Positions 24,233 through 33,272 of a DNA stretch of 62,922 nucleotides are shown piece after piece; position 1 is the stretch's first letter; every line of letters starts with the position of its first letter. The notes beneath the pieces are model-generated. The model saw nothing but the letters and a program-made list of their open reading frames with translations. It had not been told where the DNA came from and did not search any database. Source of the stretch: a virus. The stretch spans positions 1 through 62,922 of IMG/VR virus record IMGVR_UViG_3300042562_002309; one strand, given 5' to 3'. Made by a program: the position numbers and the translations under genes.

Positions 24233-25702
24233 ATGAAGTTATATACAATATACACCGAATCTCATAAGGGCATGTATGAGAATTATTTTTTAAAAACAAT
24301 CTCTGATGAGTTTGAAATAATACCAAGCGAAATACCACAGGAGTGTCCTACTGGTGAATTTTACGAAAATGGTTGGGATAAAACATGTTACAGAAAAACA
24401 GAGTTATACTTAAAGGCATGTGAAGAAAACATAGGAGAAACATTTATTTTCTCTGATGTCGATATTCAATTTTTTGGAAAAATAAAAGATGTTCTACTAG
24501 AAGAACTCGGAGATTTTGATATTGCGTGTCAAAACGATACTGGAAATTATTATTGTTCTGGATTCTTTATATGTAAATCAAACGAAAGAACACTTAACAT
24601 GTTTAGAGAGATGTTAAAAAACTATCAAAAAGATGATCAAACCACTCTGAATAACCACATACATATGGTCAACTCAAAGTTTCTTTCTAACAAATTCTTT
24701 ACTATTGGCCATACACTTAATGCGGTTTGGGCAGGACAGGAATTTAGTATAAACCATGAAATACTTGTTCATCATTCAAACTGGGTTGTCGGTATAGACA
24801 AAAAAATAAAACTAATGGATATTGTAAGAGAAAAGAACAACGATAGAATATCCAATATACAGAGTATGATTGACCAACATTTTTCGAATTGGAGACCCAC
24901 TCCGGAATATGATACATACCCACCCTATCATGAGGGATTATATTTAGAAGATAGATTTTATGAACTATATAAAGAACAAAATATAACATCAAATCGATTT
25001 TACATACCTGTTTTCTGGACTACATGTTATTGTGAAAACAAAATACAGGGTCTACAACATGCAATCAATTGTCTAAACCCTGCCATGAAGTATTTTACAG
25101 TCGCACAGCACGACGATGCGATAAGAGAGAAACTACCAAAGGACACGATATGTTTTAATGCTGGTGGAAACGGAGGCGGTATACCAATTCCACTTATATG
25201 TTCATCTATAAACGATAGCAAAAAGCCTAAATTCAAAAATAGAGACATCTTCTGCTCATTTATCGGATCTTTGACACATTCGATAAGAATGAAAATGTAT
25301 AATATACTGAATAACAATCCTAAATACTATCTTAAAGTAGGACAATGGACCTCATCGGTCAGTGATGATAACTTACAAGAATTTTTAGACGTTACATCGA
25401 GAAGTACTTTCGCTCTTTGTCCAAGAGGATATGGTCGGTCATCCTTTAGACTTTATGAAGTTATGCAATTGGGTACCATACCTGTATTTATATACGATGA
25501 TAAATGGCTACCATTTGAGGATGAAATAGACTGGAACGAATTCTCAGTATTGGTGCAATCTACAGAATTGGATAATATAGATAAGATTCTATCTTCCTAT
25601 TCGGAAGATAGAATAGAACAAATGCGCAATAACCTAACTAAATATTGGGAAGAAAATTTTACGATGGAATCGGTGTTTGAAAAAATAATAAAAAGAATAT
25701 AA
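24233..25702 (+). CDS. bifunctional glycosyltransferase: GT-A domain plus exostosin (GT47) domain
   Basis: 489 aa. The N-terminal half (1-215) resembles nucleotide-diphospho-sugar transferases of the GT77 type, with FIFSDVDIQFFG (DVD motif), YYCSGFFICKSN and the DDQTTLN loop. The C-terminal half (235-489) is an exostosin/GT47-like domain with FCSFIGSLTHSIRMKM, FALCPRGYGRSSFRLYEVM and QLGTIPVFIYDDKWLPFEDE. The fusion suggests two successive sugar additions, possibly in a repeating glycan. It carries a 12-bp perfect inverted repeat near its 3' end (25586-25614). It ends 34 bp before the next transferase. Confidence 0.82.
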   Translation: MKLYTIYTESHKGMYENYFLKTISDEFEIIPSEIPQECPTGEFYENGWDKTCYRKTELYLKACEENIGETFIFSDVDIQFFGKIKDVLLEELGDFDIACQNDTGNYYCSGFFICKSNERTLNMFREMLKNYQKDDQTTLNNHIHMVNSKFLSNKFFTIGHTLNAVWAGQEFSINHEILVHHSNWVVGIDKKIKLMDIVREKNNDRISNIQSMIDQHFSNWRPTPEYDTYPPYHEGLYLEDRFYELYKEQNITSNRFYIPVFWTTCYCENKIQGLQHAINCLNPAMKYFTVAQHDDAIREKLPKDTICFNAGGNGGGIPIPLICSSINDSKKPKFKNRDIFCSFIGSLTHSIRMKMYNILNNNPKYYLKVGQWTSSVSDDNLQEFLDVTSRSTFALCPRGYGRSSFRLYEVMQLGTIPVFIYDDKWLPFEDEIDWNEFSVLVQSTELDNIDKILSSYSEDRIEQMRNNLTKYWEENFTMESVFEKIIKRI

Positions 25703-25736
25703 TCTTCATAGATGCATTTTAAAAAATAATTTAAAA

Positions 25737-26537
25737 ATGACAAATAAGTTAATATTGGAACCGGTCAATGGACTGATGAATAGATTTAGAAGTATTGCTT
25801 CTGCAAAGATATTGTCCGAATTCACAAACAGAGAATTCCTACTTAATTGGGTACCTGAATATGTTTGTAACGTGAACATATCCGATTTGGTTGAAGATGG
25901 ATTTTTTAACATAGGATATAACGTAAATAGACATAGTTGCTACTATCACAGTGGTCCTGAGAAAGGATCGGAACAACCATTCGTTGGTGAGATGATTTCA
26001 ACGGATAGAGAAATAGTATATTTGCTCGCGGGCGGGAACTTCATTCCAACCGGAATGGGAATGATGGAATTCAACAACAAAAAAAGTGATTTCTATAGGT
26101 CGATACCATTTGTAGAAAGAATACGAAATGAATATGGTGATTTTTTTTCCAAAAACAATGACTATATAGGAATTCATCTGAGATATACCGATAGGATAGA
26201 GTATTCACCAACTATAGAGTATGTCGAAAGCATCATATCCGATAATGAAACGAGTATATTCATCTGCTCTGATGATAGAAATGTTTTAAACAATCTAAAG
26301 TCTAAATTCGGAGATAGAATACTGACATACGACACAACTAGTCTAAACAGAGCAAGTATCGATGGTAGTCAACAGGCTATTATAGAATGGTTAATATTGG
26401 CGAATAGTAAAAAAATATATTATTCTGCAGGCTCATCATATTCTTATGAGGCATGTTTTGTCAATAAACTAGATAATTCGATTGAACTGAATTCTCGGAA
26501 CAAAGTTGACGATTTTAAAATAGATTTAAAATTCTAA
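25737..26537 (+). CDS. fucosyltransferase-like protein (GT11/GT23/O-FucT fold)
   Basis: 266 aa. N-terminal GLMNRFRSIASAKILSE and the central YIGIHLRYTDRIEY match the GT-B fucosyltransferase superfamily, where an H-x-R motif binds GDP-fucose. The following IFICSDDRNVLNNL and AGSSYSYEACF also match the late motifs of NodZ-like, GT11 and O-fucosyltransferases. Which linkage it forms (alpha-1,2, alpha-1,6 or O-linked) cannot be told. A second user of the GDP-fucose made upstream. Confidence 0.72.
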   Translation: MTNKLILEPVNGLMNRFRSIASAKILSEFTNREFLLNWVPEYVCNVNISDLVEDGFFNIGYNVNRHSCYYHSGPEKGSEQPFVGEMISTDREIVYLLAGGNFIPTGMGMMEFNNKKSDFYRSIPFVERIRNEYGDFFSKNNDYIGIHLRYTDRIEYSPTIEYVESIISDNETSIFICSDDRNVLNNLKSKFGDRILTYDTTSLNRASIDGSQQAIIEWLILANSKKIYYSAGSSYSYEACFVNKLDNSIELNSRNKVDDFKIDLKF

Positions 26538-26560
26538 AAAAATAAAATATATAAAATAAT

Positions 26561-27181
26561 ATGGAAATTAAATATTTATGTGATAAGTACAAATTTATAC
26601 CAACTGGGATAATTCACATTGGTGCACATTTGATGGAAGAGAGAGAAAGCTACCTAAAAATGGGTATAGACAATATAATATGGATAGAGGCAAACCCGAT
26701 GTTGTTTGAAACCATTAAAAATAAAAATACCTCTTCAAAAGAATTTTTTTTCAACTATGCCATATCCGATAAGGACAACGAAATATGTGAGTTCAATATT
26801 ACCAACAACGGACAATCATCTTCGATACTCGAATTGGACAAACATAAAATATATCATCCAGAGATACATGTAACGGAAACTATAAGAGTGGAATCCAAAA
26901 CAATAGACTCTCTATTAGAATCCAATAAAATAGATGCATCAGACTATAACTTTTTGGCAATCGACATACAAGGCGCTGAATACTTAGCATTCTTAGGTGC
27001 AAATAAAACACTCGAAAAAATAGAATATATATATTCCGAAGTCAATGAAGGAACTCTATACAAAGATTGTGGTTTAATTTCGGATATAGATTTACTATTA
27101 TCAAAATATGGATTTAAAAGAGTGGAGACTGATATGTCTCCCTGGGAATGGGGTGACGCACTTTATATAAAAAGTAAATAA
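26561..27181 (+). CDS. FkbM-family methyltransferase
   Basis: 206 aa. Order of motifs as in FkbM proteins: IIHIGAHLMEERESYLKMG, IIWIEANPMLFETI, NYAISDKDNEICEFNI, TIDSLLES, FLAIDIQGAEYLAFLGA and YIYSEVNEGTLY. These SAM-dependent enzymes O-methylate sugars or polyketides. As last gene of the glycan cluster it likely methylates a sugar in the fucosylated glycan. SAH produced would feed the AhcY at 11620. Confidence 0.9.
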   Translation: MEIKYLCDKYKFIPTGIIHIGAHLMEERESYLKMGIDNIIWIEANPMLFETIKNKNTSSKEFFFNYAISDKDNEICEFNITNNGQSSSILELDKHKIYHPEIHVTETIRVESKTIDSLLESNKIDASDYNFLAIDIQGAEYLAFLGANKTLEKIEYIYSEVNEGTLYKDCGLISDIDLLLSKYGFKRVETDMSPWEWGDALYIKSK

Positions 27182-27193
27182 AAACTAATAGGG

Positions 27194-27221
27194 TTACCCA
27201 TTTACCCATTTAATGGGGTAA
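27194..27221. repeat. tandem TTACCCAT plus inverted copy
   Basis: TTACCCAT occurs twice head to tail (27194-27209), then TTAATGGGGTAA completes an inverted copy. No T run follows, so it is more like an operator or recombination scar than a terminator. Confidence 0.55.
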
Positions 27222-27404
27222 AAGAATTTTCCAATCAAAAGGTCGGGAGTTTTATACTATGGAAGATTGTTTTGTTCACATGAAATCATTAATGTAGAAG
27301 ACGAGTTTCTAAAAATACTCTCCAACGAGCTGGTCAATTCCATAGATGTTGAAATAATCAACAATATTAAAAATATGGCTTCTTCAAAGTTTTGGAAGAA
27401 CTAG
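27222..27404 (+). pseudogene. remnant of an unidentified gene
   Basis: An open frame without a start codon reads KNFPIKRSGVLYYGRLFC, continues through EIINVEDEFLKILSNELVN and SIDVEIINNIKN, and ends at TAG 27402-27404. The helical acidic pattern looks like a real protein, perhaps a phage structural protein, cut at both ends. It sits between the glycan cluster and a second broken gene on the opposite strand. The source gene was not recognised. Confidence 0.45.
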
Positions 27405-27455
27405 CGGAAAATAAAGAAGAGGAATGAAAATACTCTATCGATAAAATTTATAAAA

Positions 27456-28073
27456 CTAAAGACGTTGAATAATCTGAGGTAGTGCACCAAGTTCCAAAAC
27501 TTTACTTTTGTCCAATAGAAACTCTATATCATAGAAGTTAAAGTGGAATACCATAGTAAAGTCTTTGGATGCTATCTTTTGTTGAGAATAGTTGAAAGTA
27601 TTGTCCGATAAAGACTTTAGTATTATCTCATAAAATTTTATCACATATAAAGCATCTCGGTGTATATCTACACATGTTATAGTAAATGGGTTTAAGAATG
27701 CATCTTCAACATCCATATAATGCTTGTTCAATACATCAAACATAAGCCAATAGTTTAAATCCGCATCTACCGATCTAAAAGTAATCGTCAACTCATGTGT
27801 AGTTGTTATGTCCTGAATATTCTTAGATGGCTTAAACTTACGTTCTTTACCTCTCATCATTATTTGTTTTGGCATATCAAAAGATATTCCAGGAAAGTTA
27901 ACAGACTTTATCGTAGAGTTTAAATAATCTATAACATTCTCATACTGGACCCAATTCTTTTCTAAGATTGGTTGATATGTATTTATAGTTTCAGGCTTTA
28001 AAAAATCTTGCGGTAAATTAAAAATAAATTGGGAGGACTGTGAGCTAAGACGGATGGCTAATGTGACTATTTT
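27456..28073 (-). pseudogene. 5'-damaged virion-protein gene (open frame without a normal start)
   Basis: ATG 27875 gives 139 aa (MPKQIMMRGKERKFKPSKN...). The frame stays open for 66 more codons upstream to 28073, and the extra sequence looks genuinely coding (FIFNLPQDFLKPETINTYQ, then EKNWVQYENVIDYLNSTIK and SVNFPGISFD) but offers no ATG, GTG or TTG. Either the 5' end is lost or shifted, or a rare start such as ATA/ATT is used. ELTITFRSVDADLNYWLMFD is reminiscent of tail or baseplate proteins, in line with the neighbouring structural genes. It may still be expressed from internal ATG 27875. Confidence 0.55.
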
Positions 28074-28159
28074 TTATTTACAAATTGTAATTTTTCATCT
28101 AAAATTTCTGATATTAGTATATATTTAATTTAATCTCTCTCTAATATTTTTAAACAATC

Positions 28160-30160
28160 TTATGATCCTCCTTTTTTAGTCGGTACGGTTACTCCAGTAA
28201 TAAGTTTTCTGGTAACAACCGCAGTATTTTTAGGCAATTTAGGATCTTGATTAATAGAAGAGTTTCCTGCAGTAACCGAATCCTTATTAAGAGTAGAAAT
28301 GTTCGAAAGATTATCGAATATTTGGAACAAACCTGTATAAATAACAGAAACATTATTCTGACTACTGGCTATTATATAGAATAGGTTTACTCCAGATTCA
28401 TATATCTTCTTTATGGACATTACTTTAGATTGTGGTATTTTAAAAACAATTTGACCTAATTTTAAGTTTATATCGGTGGCTTCCGCAAGAAGTGTGAACT
28501 CTTCTGTTGTATTGTCGTTTCTAAATGCCATTTTTATCTCACCAAGTCCAGTCATGTCTAAATAGTCTGGTTTTAGTGCATCACCTGATGCTATTATGAA
28601 TTTGATGATGTTATCATAAGGATAAATCTTTATTTGCATTTTTGCATTTCCGTAGAAAACATTATTGTTGAATATAGAATTATCAGACTTACCGATTATA
28701 TTAGCCCTGTCTATAAGAACTGGATAAGGAACTTTTACCGTCTCTATCTTAACCTGACCGGCCCCGAAACCACCACCGGCACCAGCACCACCAGCACCAC
28801 CGGCACCACCAGCTCCTGCACCTCCGAATCCAGCACCGCCATTGGGACCTACTCCCGCACCAAATCCTGAACCTGATCCCAAATCTCCTTTGTTAACCGC
28901 GATACCTACATTGAATCCAGCACCACTAGATGCCTTTTGATTATATCTTCCCCTTGGTGTAGTAGTTTTACCCATTGCATTAGTAACACCTAACAAAGAC
29001 GCATCTATAGCATTCTTCACATTATATACCTTAGGCTTGGATGCATTGACCAAGTTTATCTTAAGCATGGTTGTACTATATTTAGAAACTTCATCCTGAA
29101 GCATTCCATAAGAAGCTCTTCTAAGTATGTAAGAGTCATCCACCGAATCTATAAGTCTCATCTCGACATCTATTATAGCACTCGTGGTGGAAAACTTTAT
29201 AATCGGTCTATATTCAATTGTTTCATTAAATCCATCATGTACGGTGACTGTAGTGGTCTTACCTCTTGTGTTCTGTTCGAATGTTGTTATATTATACTGC
29301 ACGTAGTATCTATGTCCCATCCTGACAGAATCATCAATGAATTTTTTGAACTCTGATATGTTATCATTATACGTTCCATATATTTCGAAGAAATCTCCAT
29401 CTGGTGAGTGTTGTACCACAAGTGCCAACCTTTCAAATTCTGGGGCTTGTGGTATAGTAGTCGTTACTTTATTCGTAAGTATATAACTTTTTATTCCATT
29501 TACCTTTTGTATACCATCGATAAAATAAAAGTCTATGAATATAGGTGCGGTTATACTAAGACCGATACTATTGGTTAAATTGTAATTTATACTATCTTCC
29601 TTGGGTGTACCATTTAAACTTTGTGCGGCAACTTCATTGATTGCAGGAACTTCTATCTGTATGGTCTTTCCCCAAAGTTTTTCCTGAAACATCAATGGTG
29701 GTGAAGAATAGTTCAGAAGATATTGTTGATCAACATTAGTCATGTCAAAGTGGAAGTTGGATATCTCGAACGGGTTAGTATTCGTTTCATCCATCGTATA
29801 AACTCTTATATAAAAACCTAAGTGTTCTCCAAACGTCCAGTTTATCGGTATATGAACTTTTATTGTATCATGTCTTACTGGTATTCCTGCTCCAAATTCT
29901 TTGTATTGAAGATAAGAGTAGTAGTCTGGGTTTACGACACCATATCTTCCCGATACTTGATCCAATTTAAAAAGCTGGTTTTCTTGACCAGTTATATTAG
30001 TATTTCCTGTAGAACTAAAATCACCTGCTATATAAGACCTTCTATTGTCTCTTGAATCTATGAGAATCTTATATTGGTCGGCAATCATGTTACCGTCGTT
30101 GTATATGTACTCCAATAAAATATCTTTATCTAACTTTACATATTTTGAAATTTTAGCCAT
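28160..30160 (-). CDS. large virion protein with Gly/Ala-rich hinge, 666 aa
   Basis: Soluble beta-rich protein. Residues 1-400 and 475-666 look like two structured regions, with segments such as DTIKVHIPINWTFGEHLGF and APEFERLALVVQHSPDGDF in the first. They are joined by a low-complexity stretch (about 425-470) built of GGAGGAGGAG-type repeats, a flexible hinge typical of phage tail or baseplate fibres. A late-type AT element (TTTTTATATATAA, reverse strand 30180-30192) lies just upstream, and the terminator of the previous transcript adjoins it. Probably a baseplate, tail or head-decoration protein; the exact part is unknown. Confidence 0.7.
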   Translation of the reverse strand: MAKISKYVKLDKDILLEYIYNDGNMIADQYKILIDSRDNRRSYIAGDFSSTGNTNITGQENQLFKLDQVSGRYGVVNPDYYSYLQYKEFGAGIPVRHDTIKVHIPINWTFGEHLGFYIRVYTMDETNTNPFEISNFHFDMTNVDQQYLLNYSSPPLMFQEKLWGKTIQIEVPAINEVAAQSLNGTPKEDSINYNLTNSIGLSITAPIFIDFYFIDGIQKVNGIKSYILTNKVTTTIPQAPEFERLALVVQHSPDGDFFEIYGTYNDNISEFKKFIDDSVRMGHRYYVQYNITTFEQNTRGKTTTVTVHDGFNETIEYRPIIKFSTTSAIIDVEMRLIDSVDDSYILRRASYGMLQDEVSKYSTTMLKINLVNASKPKVYNVKNAIDASLLGVTNAMGKTTTPRGRYNQKASSGAGFNVGIAVNKGDLGSGSGFGAGVGPNGGAGFGGAGAGGAGGAGGAGAGGGFGAGQVKIETVKVPYPVLIDRANIIGKSDNSIFNNNVFYGNAKMQIKIYPYDNIIKFIIASGDALKPDYLDMTGLGEIKMAFRNDNTTEEFTLLAEATDINLKLGQIVFKIPQSKVMSIKKIYESGVNLFYIIASSQNNVSVIYTGLFQIFDNLSNISTLNKDSVTAGNSSINQDPKLPKNTAVVTRKLITGVTVPTKKGGS

Positions 30161-30193
30161 TTTAGAATTGAAATCTTTTTGTTATATATAAAA

Positions 30194-30228
30194 AAAGAAA
30201 ACCTCTCATTATTATGAGAGGCCTTCTT
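30194..30228 (-). terminator. intrinsic terminator
   Basis: CCTCTCAT pairs with ATGAGAGG (30202-30209 and 30214-30221) around TATT. On the minus strand it is followed by TTTTCTTTTTTT. It ends the 30212-31581 transcript, and the stop codon of 30212-30616 lies in the loop. Confidence 0.88.
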
Positions 30229-30616
30229 TTTTTAATCTAAGTCGTACTGTCTCTACAATTTGATTTTCGGAAAGATCCGAATGTCTTTCGATTATTCTTT
30301 TATAGAGTTGTTCTTCTTCCACCGCAAGCTTTTCAATTTCTTTGTTTAGAGGTTCTACAAACTTTTCAATCTTATTACCTTCTTCTTCGATATAATCAAA
30401 AATTGAAAGTAATTTTGATGTTAACTCTGTATTAACATTTTGATTCTTTCTCGAATCCTCAATTTCTTTTTCAAGATTTTCGATTTGATTATGTGCGTCT
30501 TGTAGTTTTTCTATTGCTTTTTCTGTACGTTTACTATAAAAATTTAAATTAGATGTTAGATCTATATATTTTTTCTTAATATTTACCGCAGCGATAAGAA
30601 ATTTTTCTTCAATCAT
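30212..30616 (-). CDS. coiled-coil protein, 134 aa
   Basis: Almost entirely helical with heptad character (EKAIEKLQDAHNQIENLEKE; EPLNKEIEKLAVEEEQLYKR). No catalytic motif. It overlaps the upstream 322-aa gene by 4 bp and lies next to large virion proteins, so a structural or assembly role is likely (inference). Confidence 0.65.
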   Translation of the reverse strand: MIEEKFLIAAVNIKKKYIDLTSNLNFYSKRTEKAIEKLQDAHNQIENLEKEIEDSRKNQNVNTELTSKLLSIFDYIEEEGNKIEKFVEPLNKEIEKLAVEEEQLYKRIIERHSDLSENQIVETVRLRLKKEGLS

Positions 30617-31581
30617 TGTTGTTCTGTCTCTTTTTTAGCCCTGGTCTTTTTGGGTACAACTATTGTATTCTCTTTCATTTTTTCTGATAAATCCTTTTTA
30701 ACCGTTTTAGTAACCGTTCCTACAACCGGTTTCTTTACTACGGTTCTTTTTTTTACAGACTTCGTATAGACCATATCTCTTATTTTTGATTTTATACTTT
30801 CTTTCAGAGATTTTGGATCTTTAAGTAATTCTTTTGTGAATTCTTCCGCCAAAAAATCTATTATACTCTTTTCGTAAGAGTCTTCCATCATTTCTATAAA
30901 GTCCAATCTAGGAATTTTGTTCTCAAGTTTTAGATCTAAACTAAATTCGACAGATCTCTTTACTCCTCTGAACATCGTATATATAGGATCCTCTTTAGGC
31001 TTTGTATAGACCGGTTCTGAATTTTGTTGTTGAGATCCATTTACTACAACGGTTCCATTATCTCTATCAATATCAACCCTTTGAATAGGGGGTTCATCAT
31101 TGACAATCTGTCTCGGTGTCGGTGTTTGAGGTAGTTCATCAAGCTCTTCACTATCTTCCAATATCCTTGCAAATGCTTCGTTCTGTCTTGCAACCGATTG
31201 GTTGTTTTCCATACTAACACCATATTTTTTAGCAAGTTCTTCTTTTTCATCATCAATACTACCATAGATTACGGCACTATCATCTTCTAAGGGTGGTGTA
31301 TATTTATTGTCGATACTAACGCTTGGTCTAATCTCTCCATTGTCATCGGGTATTCTATCGGATGGAATAGTCTTTATCTTTTCAAATAAGTCATTGTAAG
31401 CACTTTGGGTATTAAAAAATACACTAGGGTCAACTTGTTCCGTGAAATGGTTTGGGTCCATAAGACGCCTAGCATCTATTTTGGACTTATTTTCAAGAAT
31501 TGCTATGTTCTCAAAAGAATCAATTACCTTCAATACCTCACCTGTTCTATTATCTTTAAATATCTTATTATTAAGATTCAT
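30613..31581 (-). CDS. hypothetical virion/assembly protein, 322 aa
   Basis: Three parts. Residues 1-50 form a compact beta segment (RTGEVLKVIDSFENIAILEN). Residues 50-210 are a long polar, Pro/Glu/Asp-rich region likely disordered. Residues 210-322 are helical with a very basic end (KKRTVVKKPVVGTVTKTVKK). The basic tail may bind DNA or a scaffold. It is the first gene of a two-gene transcript with a coiled-coil protein. Unidentified. Confidence 0.6.
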   Translation of the reverse strand: MNLNNKIFKDNRTGEVLKVIDSFENIAILENKSKIDARRLMDPNHFTEQVDPSVFFNTQSAYNDLFEKIKTIPSDRIPDDNGEIRPSVSIDNKYTPPLEDDSAVIYGSIDDEKEELAKKYGVSMENNQSVARQNEAFARILEDSEELDELPQTPTPRQIVNDEPPIQRVDIDRDNGTVVVNGSQQQNSEPVYTKPKEDPIYTMFRGVKRSVEFSLDLKLENKIPRLDFIEMMEDSYEKSIIDFLAEEFTKELLKDPKSLKESIKSKIRDMVYTKSVKKRTVVKKPVVGTVTKTVKKDLSEKMKENTIVVPKKTRAKKETEQQ

Positions 31582-31735
31582 ATGAATATATTTATTTTTT
31601 TTACAAGGTTATGACCCTGCATTTATTTATCTATTTATTATAAATGCAATTTTGAAAAAGTTGAAAAAAATTAGATTTTAATTGGACAAAAATAACATAA
31701 AAACCATTTAGATTAAAAATCAATTTGTATTTTTT

Positions 31736-31744
31736 AATATATAG
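31736..31744 (+). promoter_or_regulatory. AATATATAG element before fibre gene
   Basis: AATATATAG lies 3 nt upstream of ATG 31748, one of many copies of this AT-rich start-proximal element. Role as late promoter or translation signal unresolved. Confidence 0.4.
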
Positions 31745-31747
31745 ACT

Positions 31748-33256
31748 ATGGGATATTCAATCAATAGAACAAACTTTAATATAAATCAAAACTTGACGAT
31801 AATGGATGGTGGTCAAGGATCTGATAATATACTTATATCAAATATAAATGGAGTGGCTAAATGGAGAATACCACAAAATTATATCTCAAGTAAACCCAAT
31901 AATCATTATATTGGTGAGTTTTTTGGCGGTGGTGTAGTCGTTGCTGTTTGGATACAGGATGGTATAGAAAAGTGTTTGGTTGCTGCTACTGAAAATATAT
32001 CCAGTACGACCGTATCTAATAACATAACCTCGTTTGTATATGGTTATGCTTGGTCTGATACAACAGCTCAGTCTTCTGCAATTTATAATTCTTTTGGGGC
32101 GAGTAATAGTAATATAATATCTATACAATCTACTGCATCTGCCGCACAAAAATGTTTGGACTATCTTAATCCTAATTTAGGAACGGGTGTTTGGGATGAT
32201 TGGTATCTTCCTTCTATATACGAATTGGGATATTTTATCAATAATACCGCCATATTCAACAAAGTACTTGATGGATATTCATATGATAATAATGAACCTA
32301 AATTAGACGTTGTTGGTATAACATACTTTTATGGTTCGTTTCCAAATCCACCTACTTTCACCACAGATTCTGTTATACAAAGTAATATAAACCTTTTGAA
32401 TTTTGGAAAAACGAAACATACCCGTTATACATATAATTACTATCTTGACGAAACAACAATATCTACCATAGAATCCAACGACGCAGACTATTATTGGTCT
32501 TCTACGGAAGATGCCAATCCGATTATTTATCCAATCAGAAGCTGGGGTGTTCAAGTCGGAACAAGCTCTACATTAAATTTAGACGCCACACTTATTCAAA
32601 AATCTACTTTAGGTAAAGTAAGGCCATTTAGAATAGCAGATGATACACAAACTCCTTTCGATTTCGACGCAGACTATATAGTAATTTCGTATAGTTTCTC
32701 AGGTGAGAACGATTTGGACACAAGAACAACGATGATAGAACCATCCGCACCTCAGTCAGAATCAGGATATGGTGGTTATTTCAACGGTGTTGGTTGGACT
32801 CCCGATTCTCTATCGAATCCCGCACATCCAAACAGCTCGACATATTCCATTCTTTGGCATGGTGGTGATAATATTGGTATGGGATATGAAACTGTTCTTA
32901 TAAATCTGAATGCTTTTAAATTTTATTATCCAGGTCAGGCAGAAATAGTAATAGATGCAAAGGCTCATTGGTATGTAGGAAGTTGGGTACCGGATTTTAC
33001 ATCAGGTGATCAAGCTAGACTTGACGCAACACCTCCTGTCATATTGGATGTTAAGCTATATAAAGGTGGAACTCCTATACCAAATCCACTTGACACAAAT
33101 CAATGGATAAATCCTACAGCAGGTGCTAGTATGTCTGTACAATCTTATGGTAAAAATATAAATGTGCAATATACCAATGGTATCGGTACAGGAATGAGAG
33201 TTTCAAAATTCAAATATAATGTACTTGGAAAATTTGGATATCTTTTCTCTGATTAA
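31748..33256 (+). CDS. tail-fibre/adhesin-type protein with DUF1566-like domain, 502 aa
   Basis: Residues ~30-55 form a short repeat-like module (NILISNINGVAKWRIPQNY). Residues ~55-300 are a DUF1566/Lcl-type, C-lectin-like domain with YIGEFFGGGVVVAVWI, DDWYLPSIYELGYF, DYYWSSTEDANP and KVRPFRIAD. The rest is beta-rich. DUF1566 modules occur in surface and receptor-binding proteins, some of them diversified in other phages. The same module occurs twice in the next gene, so these two proteins are paralogous in part. A host-binding fibre role is inferred. No reverse transcriptase or template repeat is visible here. Confidence 0.75.
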   Translation: MGYSINRTNFNINQNLTIMDGGQGSDNILISNINGVAKWRIPQNYISSKPNNHYIGEFFGGGVVVAVWIQDGIEKCLVAATENISSTTVSNNITSFVYGYAWSDTTAQSSAIYNSFGASNSNIISIQSTASAAQKCLDYLNPNLGTGVWDDWYLPSIYELGYFINNTAIFNKVLDGYSYDNNEPKLDVVGITYFYGSFPNPPTFTTDSVIQSNINLLNFGKTKHTRYTYNYYLDETTISTIESNDADYYWSSTEDANPIIYPIRSWGVQVGTSSTLNLDATLIQKSTLGKVRPFRIADDTQTPFDFDADYIVISYSFSGENDLDTRTTMIEPSAPQSESGYGGYFNGVGWTPDSLSNPAHPNSSTYSILWHGGDNIGMGYETVLINLNAFKFYYPGQAEIVIDAKAHWYVGSWVPDFTSGDQARLDATPPVILDVKLYKGGTPIPNPLDTNQWINPTAGASMSVQSYGKNINVQYTNGIGTGMRVSKFKYNVLGKFGYLFSD

Positions 33257-33272
33257 AATAAATAAGTAAAAT

